Shown here: positions 14,801 through 23,045 of the stretch, one piece after another | Layout: the number at the start of each line of letters is the position of its first letter | Numbering within the stretch: the stretch's first letter is position 1 | From: Aptenodytes patagonicus | Taxonomy: Eukaryota > Chordata > Aves > Sphenisciformes > Spheniscidae | Assembly (NCBI RefSeq): GCF_965638725.1 | Contig: NC_134957.1 | Coordinates: 18,624,101 to 18,688,100 of the forward strand | Length of the DNA stretch: 64,000 nucleotides | Reading direction: 5' to 3' | Position numbers and translations under genes: made by a program | Notes under the pieces: generated by a model | What the model was told of the DNA's origin: nothing | What the model saw: only the letters and a program-made list of their open reading frames with translations | The model's database searches: none

Positions 14801-16677
14801 CTTTGGTCCTTTCTTCTCGCACATCCTGCCCAGGCCGTCAGGAGGATGCTGTAGATGAACATCTCTCAGCAGCCAGAGCAGATGAGTCTTATGTATTTGA
14901 GCTGCAGCATCGTGTTAAATTTCATCTTTATAAAAGACCTGCACAAAAAAAGGACCAAAAGACTATTTGAGGGGAAGATGAAGAAATGAAACAAAAGAAT
15001 GGTTTAAACAAGATTGTAAAGTTGTTTGATAGCAAAAATAATTTCTTTGACTTCATATAAAATGACATGGTTTGCTGGGTGATCATTACAGATCAGGCTG
15101 TAAAATCAGGCTGAGCTTGTGACTCTGGAGTACCTGTTGCAAACTGAAAATGCCGTAGGCTCGCATATACAAATGCACGCTGGAAATGAGTGCTGTGGGA
15201 TGACTGAAATCTGTATATGAGATACAAGTTATTTAGAAATGTATATACAAGACTACATGTTGCATCTTACATGGAGGGATCTTAAACTATTTCACGAACA
15301 CGTATTTCTCAAAATTGTTTTACCCAAAGTGCATTCCTTCTGTAGTTCGTGGTGATACAGCAGTCTTCACCCATTGACCTGGATGCAATTTTGATCTCTG
15401 TTTTGTCTAACTGGACAAAACATACTGAGGAAGGTGAGAGACACGTGCCCAGCATTGGCTTGGTTGGTTGTTTTAATCCATGAGAGGCATCGATGTTCTA
15501 CTTGTTCTCTTGCAAAATGAAATCCTTCTCCCATAGAGCCAGCCTTTAATTGCCTGTAGTGCTTAGATAGAGCTTGGACAGGGACCATAAAAGTACTTTG
15601 ATAAATAGGTAGGACTAGAGAAAACAACGGTGCCTCAGCTCTGCTCACCCTCTCCTGCATCTGTGCCTGCCCAGCCTGACGGCAGTATATCACAGTGGAA
15701 AGGGACACATTGCCTGTCGCGGGGGAAGTGCCAGGGAAGCTAAATACAGTGAGAAAATACAGTAATGCCACCATCTCAGCTAGACCAGGAGCTATTACTG
15801 GAGGACTGACTTTATTTCTTACAGCTGTCTGGAGGTTTCTGTTTCTCTGAAGCTGAGGACAGCACAGTGAAGGTGTGGGAGGTAATGTTCAGTGAGGGGA
15901 AGAGAGACAGAGGAAAAGCAGAGTTTGTACTAACAGGGAAAATGAGCTGAAGGGAAGGAAACAAATCTTACCTCCGGGCGGTAAAAAGGTGGATGCACAT
16001 TGTATACTAGTGGGTGCTATTTTCTGGAGGAATGGTGATATCTGCTAGCAGGTGATCTGGACTGCAGTACTAAAGGCTCATTACGTTGCTCCCCATGCCG
16101 CTCTAGGCTTAGGTAATTTCACATTTTCTCTATAAAGAAATAATCTTCTGAATGAGTTTTACTGTATAATTTTCAGTGAATGTAATTTAAAAAGGCTTCA
16201 GTAAAACAGCTCTTTACCCGTTGAAGGAAACTGAGAAGTAAGAGGTCAAAAATTAGTGATCTAGTTTCATGTTATTAGATTTCCCCTGACCAAGGCAGCA
16301 GTGAATATACTGCATTAATAGAGCACCAACTGTGTAGAACAAATGGATTATGATACTTTTTTTATGATGGTACTCTAAATATTTTGTCCCTACATACCTT
16401 TGCCATTGGAAGTAAGGAATGACATTTAAACACATGTAAAGAAAGCACATAATCTTATCTCCATAAAAGTTACTTTCACCTTTTTGTGACTAATGAGGAA
16501 CATGGGGACTTTTTTAAGCATCAGTCCTTTCTTCTTGAAGATTAAGGCAGATGAGTGTGTTACAAATGCTGAATTGGAAGGGGTTTCATGCCTATGATTA
16601 TATTCTTACTACTTTGACCTTAGTCAAATGGGGGGCATTTATACACTCTTACAAAAGAAAGACATGACTTGTTCAAG

Positions 16678-16682
16678 GGGGC
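16678..16682. other. Left target-site duplication of the ERV
   Basis: GGGGC lies directly before the TGTCGTGG terminus of the left LTR. The same five bases follow the right LTR at 23041-23045. A five-base duplication is expected for class III (ERVL-like) integration and shows that both LTR ends are intact. Confidence 0.85.
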
Positions 16683-17226
16683 TGTCGTGGTTTAATTTCA
16701 GTCGGCAACTAAGCACCACGCAGCCGCTCGCTCACTCCCCCCAACCCGGTGGGATGGGGGAGAGAATTGGAAGAGCACAAGTTAGAAAAACTCGTGGGTT
16801 GAGATAGAAACAGTTTAATAATTGAAATAAAATGATAATAATAATAATAATAATATAATAATAATAATACACAAAACAAGTGATGCACAGTACAATTGCT
16901 CACCACCCGCCGACCGATGCCCAGCCAGTCCCCGAGCAGCGGCCCCCCCCGGCCAGCTTTCCCCAGTTTATGTGCTGAGCATGACGTCCCATGGTGTGGA
17001 ATGTCCCTTTGGCCAGTTTGGCTGTGCCCCCTCCCAGCTTCTTGTGCACCTTCAGCCTTCTCAGTCGGTAGAACATGGGAAGCTGAAAAGTCCTTGGCTA
17101 GTGTAAGCATTACCTAGCAACAACTAAAACATCGGTGCCTTATCAACTTTGTTCTCATCCTAAATCCAAAACACTGTACCAGCTACTAGAAAAGAAATTA
17201 ACTCTATCCCTGCCGAAACCAGGACA
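16683..17226 (-). repeat. Left LTR (3' LTR of the - strand provirus)
   Basis: This 544 bp LTR has termini TGTCGTGG and CCAGGACA, near-perfect inverted repeats of each other. It contains an (AAT)n microsatellite at about 16831-16869 and a C run near 16944-16951. It differs from the right LTR at about eight substitutions plus length changes in those two simple repeats, roughly 1.5 percent divergence by eye. On the - strand an ATTAAA hexamer lies near 16813-16819 and could serve as the viral poly(A) signal. Confidence 0.93.
16831..16869. repeat. (AAT)n microsatellite inside the left LTR
   Basis: An AAT/AATAAT run with one interruption is present here. The corresponding run in the right LTR (about 22651-22683) is shorter and has a different interruption, so the tract has changed length since insertion. 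Confidence 0.85.
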
Positions 17227-17245
17227 ATATCCACCCCTTATTCTA
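17227..17245 (-). promoter_or_regulatory. Candidate polypurine tract of the ERV
   Basis: Read on the - strand, the bases just before the 3' LTR are purine-rich, with core AAGGGGTGG followed by ATAT and then the LTR start TGTCC. This is the expected place for the plus-strand primer. The tract is short and interrupted by T, so the call is tentative. Confidence 0.5.
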
Positions 17246-17305
17246 TACCATCTGCGTCATGCTCAAGTCTCATATTTTCCAGTACATTTTCATTAATCAC
17301 CACCC

Positions 17306-17308
17306 CTT

Positions 17309-17352
<44 letters not shown>
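17306..17352. repeat. (TA)n(CA)n compound microsatellite
   Basis: About nine TA units are followed directly by about ten CA units, inside the ERV downstream of the integrase frame. Confidence 0.9.
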
Positions 17353-17689
17353 GAGATATCATTCCCTTCGTCTGTGGGCCATCCCTCTAAAATGTTCGGT
17401 GAGTTCATTTAGTCCATGACTTCGGGCTCCATCTGTCATAATAATCTTTCAGGGCAGGAAAAATGGAGATGGTATGTGGTGTTGGATTGTTTCATGTTGA
17501 AGTCAGTTCTGGTACCATCATCACTGTGCTTTGCTTGGTTTCACTGAAGTTATTCTTCATTAGTCTGGGTGATTCTGATTGTAATAACATTAGTATGGCA
17601 TATAATATTATTAGTATTATTAGTATATCTGTGTATTATTAGTATAACTATTATAACTATAATTAGTACTTAACATCACATAATTCAGA

Positions 17690-18673
17690 TCATTGGCTAT
17701 TCTCACCCAAAATCAAATCCCCTTGAGGTACACATCGGACTTCCCCATCCTTCCGCATTATGCACCAAGTGCACCCAGGTCCTTGAGCAAAAGCAATCCC
17801 ACGGATGGGTTTGCCTCTGCCTGAGGCAGGAATAACCCAAACTGTCTTCCCCAGCATATTTTTTATGTGCACTACAGGGACTTTATTCCCATCTACAGTA
17901 CGTAAAAGTTCTGACTGGGCAGGGCCAGCTCGATTGGCAGATCCCCGAGTGTTGACTAACCAGGTGGCCTTTGCTAAATGCGTATCCCAATGTTTGAACG
18001 TCCCGCCACCCATTGCTCTCAGTGTAGTCTTTAACAGTCCATTGTATCGTTCAATTTTCCCAGAGGCTGGTGCATGATAGGGGATGTGATACACCCACTC
18101 AATGCCGTGCTCTTTGGCCCAGGTGTCTATGAGGTTGTTTCGGAAATGAGTCCCATTGTCTGACTCAATTCTTTCTGGGGTGCCATGTCGCCATAGGACT
18201 TGCTTTTCAAGGCCCAGGATAGTGTTCCGGGCGGTGGCATGGGGCACGGGATATGTTTCCAGCCATCCGGTGGTTGCCTCCACCATTGTAAGCACGTGGC
18301 GCTTGCCTTGGCGGGTTTGTGGGAGTGTGATATAATCGATCTGCCAGGCCTCCCCATATTTATATTTCAACCATCGTCCTCCATACCAGAGAGGCTTTAA
18401 CCGCTTGGCTTGCTTGATGGCAGTGCATGTTTCGCATTCATGGATAACCTGGGCTATAGTGTCCATGGTCAAGTCCACCCCTCGATCACGAGCCCATCTA
18501 TATGTTGCATCTCTTCCTTGGTGGCCTGAGGTGTCATGGGCCCACCGAGCTAGAAATAACTCACCCTTACGTTGCCAGTCCAGATCCACCTGAGCCACTT
18601 CAATCTTAGCAGCCTGATCCACCTGCTGGTTATTTTGATGTTCTTCAGTGGCCCGACTTAGGTATGTGAGCAT
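17690..18673 (-). pseudogene. ERV integrase (C-terminal part of pol)
   Basis: The frame codes for about 325 residues of retroviral integrase, the enzyme that joins viral DNA to host DNA. An N-terminal zinc-binding region has the paired histidines (HDTSGH) and the CETC cysteine pair. The catalytic core has the D,D-35-E set: Asp in QIDYI, Asp in ESDNG and Glu in GKIERYN, with 35 residues between the last two by count. A C-terminal SH3-like basic region follows, and the frame ends at a stop before the 3' LTR. The domain itself reads through unbroken. It is separated from the RNase H frame by a one-base shift near 18655-18665, so it cannot be made as part of an intact pol here. Confidence 0.9.
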
Positions 18674-19964
18674 CTACGTGACGGACTTTTACAACCAGGT
18701 TCTCCACCCGGGCAGCAATATCTTGCCACAATGCGGCAGCCCAGATGGGTTTGCCTCTGCGCTGCCAGTTGCTCTGCTTCCATTGCTGCAACCACCCCCA
18801 CAGGGCATTTGCCACCATCCATGAGTCAGTATAGAGATAGAGCACTGGCCACTTTTCTCGGTCAGCAATGTCTAAAGCCAGCTGGATGGCCTTTACTTCT
18901 GCAAATTGGCTCGATTCACCTTCTCCTTCAGCAGTTTCTACAACTTGTCGCATAGGACTCCATACAGCAGCTTTCCACCTCCGATGCTTTCCCACAAGAC
19001 GACAGGACCCATCAGTGAACAGGGCATATTGCTTCTCATTTTCTGGTAGTTCATTATACATTGGGGCCTCTTCAGCACGCGTTACCTCCTCCTCTGGCAA
19101 TATTCCAAAATCTTTGCCCTCTGGCCAATCCATGATCACTTCCAGAATTCCTGGGCGACTGGGGTTTCCTATTCGAGCCCGTTGTGTGATCAGTGCGACC
19201 CACTTACTCCATGTAGCATCAGTTGCATGATGTGTACAGGGGACCCTCCCTCTAAACATCCAGCCTAGCACCGGCAGTCGGGGTGCCAGGAGGAGCTGTG
19301 CTTCAGTGTCGATCACTTCTGAAGCAGCTCGATCCCCTTCATATGCTGCTAATATCTCTTCTTCAGTTGGAGTATAGCGGGCCTCGGATCCTCTGTATCC
19401 CCGACTCCAAAACCCTAGGGGTCGACCTCGAGTCTCCCCTGGTGCTTTCTGCCAGAGGCTCCAGGTAGGGCCATTCTCCCCGGCTGCGGTATAGAGCACA
19501 TTTTTTACCTCTTGCCCTGCCCGGACTGGCCCCAGGACTACTGCATGAACTATCTCCCGTTTAATTTGTTCAAAAGCTTGTCGTTGCTCAGGGCCCCATT
19601 TGAAATCGTTCTTCTTCCGGGTCACTTGATAGAGAGGGTTTACAATCAGACTGTAATTTGGAATATGCGTTCTCCAAAAACCCACGACGCCTAAGAAAGC
19701 TTGTGTTTCCTTTTTGCTAGTTGGTGGAGACATGGCTGTTATTTTGTTGATCACATCCATTGGGATCTGACGACGTCCATCTTGCCATTTTATTCCTAAA
19801 AATTGGATCTCCTGTGCAGGTCCCTTGACCTTACTTTGTTTTATGGCAAAACCGGCCTTCAGCAGGATTTGGACTATTTCCTTCCCTTTTTCAAAAACTT
19901 CTCCTGCTGTGTTGCCCCACAGCAATGATATCATCAATGTATTGCAGGTGTTCTGGAGCTCCAC
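18645..19964 (-). pseudogene. ERV reverse transcriptase C-terminal part plus RNase H
   Basis: About 430 residues cover the RT thumb/connection and the RNase H domain. The RNase H acidic residues are visible: Asp in FTDGS, Glu in FAEVKA, Asp in YTDSW and Asp in HVDAH. The RT part includes the LGIKW and AFLGVVGFWR segments typical of retroviral RT. The frame is offset from the upstream RT segment by one base soon after the YIDD box. It is offset again from integrase just after HVDAH. Both offsets look like single-base indels in an originally continuous pol, so this piece is a decayed fragment. Confidence 0.88.
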
Positions 19965-20808
19965 CCTGTTCTAGTGCAGTCTGGATTAGTCCATGGCAAA
20001 TGGTAGGGCTGTGTTTCCACCCCTGGGGCAGTTGGTTCCAGGTGTACTGAACACCCCTCCAAGTGAAAGCAAACTGTGGCCTGCACTCCGCTGCCAAAGG
20101 GATTGAGAAAAACGCATTAGCAATATCAACTGTGGCATACCACTTGGCTGCCTTTGACTCCAGTTCGTATTGAAGTTCTAGCATGTCTGGCACAGCAGCA
20201 CTCAGCGGTGGCGTGACTTCATTTAGGCCACGATAGTCTACTGTTAGTCTCCACTCTCCATTAGACTTCCGCACTGGCCATATGGGACTGTTAAAGGGTG
20301 AGCGGGTCTTGCTGATCACTCCTTGGCTCTCCAGTCGACGAATCAGCTTATGAATGGGAATCAGGGAGTCTCGGTTGGTGCGATATTGCCGCCGGTGCAC
20401 TGTGGTGGTAGCAATTGGCACTTGTTGGTCTTTGACCTTCAGCAACCCCACAACAGAGGGGTCCTCCGAGAGACCAGGCAAGGTGGACAGCTGTTTAATT
20501 TCCTCCATCTCCAAGGCAGCTATACCAAAAGCCCACCGGTACCCTTTTGGGTCCTTGAAATACCCTCTCCTGAGGTAGTCTATGCCAAGGATGCACGGAG
20601 CATCTGGGCCAGTCACAATGGGGTGCTTCTGCCACCCGTTCCCAGTTAAACTCACTTTGGCTTCCAATACAGTTAGCTGTTGGGATCCCCCCGTCACCCC
20701 AGAAATATTCCAGGCTACTGGCCCCATTATCCCAGCATCGGAGCAGCCAGGTGACAATATGCTCACCTGGACGACAGCTGAAATCTTTTCGTATATCTCG
20801 CAGCTCAC
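19891..20808 (-). pseudogene. ERV protease remnant and reverse transcriptase N-terminal part
   Basis: About 300 residues. The first part resembles the C-terminal half of a retroviral protease (CILGIDYLR segment), but no catalytic DTG/DSG lies upstream in frame. RT fingers and palm follow, with SPIWPVRK, WRLTVDYR, DIANAFFSIP (first catalytic Asp), LPQGWKHSP and the YIDD box at 19930-19941. YIDD rather than YMDD or YVDD is usual in ERVL-like elements. The frame stops 12 codons after the box because of a one-base shift; the rest of RT continues in the frame reading through 19925-18645. The Met at 20808 is not a natural start: the codons before about 20710 are gag sequence read out of frame. Confidence 0.87.
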
Positions 20809-21658
20809 TCAGGGATAGAGATCGGGTGGTCACTGCCTCGTTTATGAGTTCTTCCTCTTCCTCCTCCCCGATCAGCGGCCGGCTCTCCTCCTCCCGTTCT
20901 CGTGATGGCCCTTCTCCAGGGTAGTCGTACAGTTCTTCCTCCGGTTCCCTTTTAGAAGAAGCTTCTTCCTCCCTTACTAAACGAGCCGACTTCCGCTTCC
21001 AAAATTTCTTCTTGTGTACAGGGGCAACTGATACCGGCACAGGCTGGTTCTTTGGTTCAGCCACAGGGCCTGTTGCCGGGGTTGGAGTGGTCGCAGTGCC
21101 TGTTGCCGGGGTTGGAGTGACCGCAGTGCAAGTGCATGTCACCGGAGTCTGAGTGGCCGCAGGGCCTGTTGCCGGGGTTGGAGTGGCCACAGTGCAAGTG
21201 CATGTCACCGGAGTCTGAGTGGCCGCAGGGCCTGTTGCCGGGGTTGGAGTGGCCACAGTGCATATTACCGGGGTTGGAGTGGCCACAGGGCCTGTCGCCG
21301 GGATTGGAGTGGCTGCAGTGCATGTCACCGGAGTCTGAGTGGCCGCAGGGCCTGTTGCCGGGGTCTGAGTGGCCGCAGTGCATGTCGCCGGGGTTGGAGT
21401 GGCCGCTGTGCAAGTGCATGTCACTGGAGTCTGAGTGGCCGCAGTGCATGTTGCCGGGGTCTGAGTGGCTGCAGTGCATGTCGCTGGGGTTGGAGTGGCC
21501 GTAGTGCATGTTGCCCGGGTTTGAGTGGCTGCAGGGCCTGTCACCGGGGTCTGAGTGGCCGCAGGGCCTGTCACCGGGGTCTGAGTGGCTGCACGGCCTG
21601 TCGCTGGGGTCGGAGTGGCCGCAGGGCTGTTGCCCGGGTCTGAGTGGCCGCAGTGCAT
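20495..21658 (-). pseudogene. ERV gag middle/C-terminal region: 10-residue repeats, acidic linker, start of capsid
   Basis: In this frame the minisatellite codes for about 190 residues of Pro/Thr/Ala repeats with the 10-residue period of TPATGPAATQ. A basic patch (HKKKFWKRK) and a strongly acidic stretch (Glu runs, about residues 235-270) follow. Next is a segment beginning LSELRDIRKDF and ending CWDNGASSLE, which looks like the beginning of a retroviral capsid. After that point (near 20710) the DNA is protease/RT sequence read in another frame, so the true gag content ends there. Most of the capsid and all nucleocapsid zinc knuckles are missing. This frame joins the upstream gag frame by a one-base shift near 21635. 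Confidence 0.75.
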
Positions 21659-21660
21659 GT
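21060..21660. repeat. 30 bp minisatellite in gag, about 20 units
   Basis: A GC-rich unit of about 30 bp, of the form GGGGTTGGAGTGGCCGCAGG followed by GCCTGTTGCC, repeats about twenty times. Some units carry six extra bases (AAGTGC). Units differ at a few recurring sites, such as CCTGTT/CATGTC and GTTGGA/GTCTGA. The period is a multiple of three, so frames stay open through the array. On the - strand one frame gives Pro/Thr/Ala repeats and another gives GHSDPG-type repeats; the + strand also gives a long open frame. Confidence 0.93.
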
Positions 21661-22410
21661 CGTTTTACTGTCAGATCCAGAGACCTTCCCTTCCCTTTGA
21701 GGGCACTGAATGGTGTTGAACAGGGCTCGGTAGGCATGGGCCAGGCCCCAGCACGTTGCAATGATCTGCATCTCTCTGGAGTTGCCAGGGTGACAGCATA
21801 CTTTTTCCAAATATTCTACTAACTTTTCAGGATTCTGCACTTGCTCAGGGGTGAAGTTCCAAAACACTGGGGGTGCCCATTGGCCTAGGTACTTGCCCAT
21901 CTTGTCCCACACACCCTGCCACTCATAGTTATTCAGCCTTGGGGCAGATCTCGGGATGATATTCTTAAATTGCTTACCAACTTTAGACAAAACCGAAACA
22001 GTATTCCCAAGAAGTATTAATAGAAGTATCTTAACTGCCCAAGGATGTTCAAAATACTGAAAAGTTACTGTAATGAAGGAGGAAACATTATAGAAGAAGG
22101 TAGTGACCCTGCCATTCTGTATTTCCTCCGTAAAAAAACTCTCAGAAAAGTTACTGCAATTGCTAGTTGTCTCCACGAAATGGTCTCCGTGGTACAGTAA
22201 CGGCTTCATTGCGAAGTTTACATACCACACTAATGTCAAGGTCAATGTTCTAAAAACAAACCTCACAAGCGAGACATTACTATTCACTGCAGACCACAGC
22301 AAACTGCAAAACCCAACACCAATCTTTAACATGTACAGCAGGAAAAAGAGCGCGATGCAGATTGTACAAATCAATATCGAGAACAGAGAAACCAACATTG
22401 TGACCCACAA
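21571..22410 (-). pseudogene. ERV gag-position ORF with multi-span hydrophobic N-terminus
   Basis: This 279-codon frame starts only 64 bases after the primer binding site, where gag should start. Residues 1-30 are strongly hydrophobic. Residues 31-65 contain one or two more likely membrane segments, and another lies at about 123-142 (VKILLLILLGNT region). Several N-glycosylation sequons lie between them (Asn45, 84, 87, 108). From about residue 160 it becomes soluble-looking and helical (WDKMGKYLGQW, TPEQVQNPEKLVEYLEKVCC, IIATCWGLAHAYRALFNTIQ), which resembles a gag matrix-type domain. It enters the minisatellite at about residue 252, and a single-base deletion near 21635 moves it out of frame. 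I do not recognise the membrane part, and a membrane-spanning Gag N-terminus is unusual. Function is unknown. Confidence 0.7.
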
Positions 22411-22474
22411 CTACTAACAGATATAAGTTCCTTAATACACTCCGGTTAACCTGTTATTATCTCAAACCCTTCGA

Positions 22475-22492
22475 GCCCCACGTTGGGCGCCA
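22475..22492 (-). promoter_or_regulatory. ERV primer binding site, tRNA-Lys1,2 type
   Basis: On the - strand the 18 bases read TGGCGCCCAACGTGGGGC, the complement expected for the 3' end of tRNA-Lys1,2. This primer is used by foamy viruses and several betaretroviruses. It lies eight bases (GTCCTTTT) inside the 5' LTR edge, a wider gap than the usual zero to three. It fixes the element's orientation as - strand. Confidence 0.9.
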
Positions 22493-22500
22493 AAAAGGAC

Positions 22501-23040
22501 TGTCGTGGTTTAATTTCAGTCGGCAACTAAGCACCACGCAGCTGCTCGCTCACTCCCCCCAACCCGGTGGGATGGGGGAGAGAATTGGAAGAGCACAAGT
22601 TAGAAAAACTCGTGGGTTGAGATAGAAACAGTTTAATAATTGAAATAAAATGATAATAATAATATGATAATAATAATAATAATACACAAAACAAGTGATG
22701 CACAGTACAATTGCTCACCACCCGCCGACCGATGCCCAGCCAGTCCCCGAGCAGCGGCCCCCCCGGCCAGCTTTCCCCAGTTTATGTACTGAGCATGACG
22801 TCCCATGGTGTGGAATGTCCCTTTGGCCAGTTTGGCTGTGCCCCCTCCCAGCTTCTTGTGCACCTCCAGCCTTCTCAGTTGGTAGAACATGGGAAGCTGA
22901 AAAGTCCTTGACTAGTGTAAGCACTACCTAGCAACAACTAAAACATCGGTGCGTTATCAACTTTGTTCTCATCCTAAATCCAAAACACTGTACCAGCTAC
23001 TAGAAAGGAAATTAACTCTATCCCTGCCGAAACCAGGACA
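22501..23040 (-). repeat. Right LTR (5' LTR of the - strand provirus)
   Basis: This 540 bp LTR has the same TGTCGTGG and CCAGGACA ends as the left copy and aligns with it over its whole length. Its (AAT)n run at about 22651-22683 and its C run are slightly shorter. As the 5' LTR it would have driven transcription leftward; no promoter motif could be assigned with confidence. Confidence 0.93.
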
Positions 23041-23045
23041 GGGGC
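23041..23045. other. Right target-site duplication of the ERV
   Basis: GGGGC follows the CCAGGACA end of the right LTR and matches the five bases before the left LTR. Confidence 0.85.

Larger units (their letters stand above)
1..16677. other. Intergenic region upstream of the ERV, no gene seen
   Basis: I find no supportable protein gene, tRNA or rRNA here. The open frames are short, overlap on both strands and show no recognisable domain or splice-bordered conserved exon. The first 350 bases and the stretches near 5.9-6.3, 9.1-9.9, 11.6-11.8 and 13.0-13.6 kb are GC-richer than the AT-rich remainder, which is why they carry longer chance ORFs. Small repeats include a TA-rich run near 2780-2815 and a perfect 22 bp tandem duplication at 1715-1758. 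A possible worn MIR-like fragment lies near 9345-9440. Distal regulatory elements for SH2D1A could lie here, but nothing in the sequence proves one. Confidence 0.6.
17227..17689. other. ERV non-coding segment between integrase and 3' LTR
   Basis: This stretch of about 460 bp holds no env-like ORF. It contains a TA run followed by a CA run at about 17306-17352 and AT-rich sequence with TTAGTAT-type repeats near 17580-17660. The lack of env fits ERVL-type elements, although an ancestral env could also have been deleted. Confidence 0.65.
16683..23040 (-). mobile_element. Endogenous retrovirus, class III ERVL/spuma-like, full-span but defective
   Basis: This 6.36 kb provirus is read on the - strand. 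It has two near-identical LTRs starting TGTC and ending GACA, flanked by the duplication GGGGC. In element order (right to left) it carries a tRNA-Lys1,2-type primer binding site, a gag-region ORF with a hydrophobic N-terminus, a 30 bp minisatellite, the start of a capsid-like segment fused to the end of a protease, RT (YIDD), RNase H, integrase, and a short A/G-rich tract before the 3' LTR. No env ORF lies between integrase and the LTR, as in ERVL elements. Gag and pol are split by single-base frameshifts, and most of capsid, nucleocapsid and the protease active site are missing. The copy therefore cannot make a full set of proteins. The class call rests on RT/integrase character and the 5 bp duplication; no database search was made. 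Confidence 0.93.

Noticed and set aside
15367..15774. 135-codon - strand ORF
   Set aside because: No recognisable domain or homologous pattern; isolated in non-coding sequence.
21057..21761. - strand ORF of GHSDPG-type Cys/His repeats
   Set aside because: It is an alternative frame of the 30 bp minisatellite. The array keeps every stop-free frame open, so its regular Cys/His spacing is not a zinc-finger array.
21136..21822. + strand ORFs with PESEWPQGLLPG-like repeats
   Set aside because: Antisense shadow of the gag minisatellite; not a collagen- or elastin-like gene.
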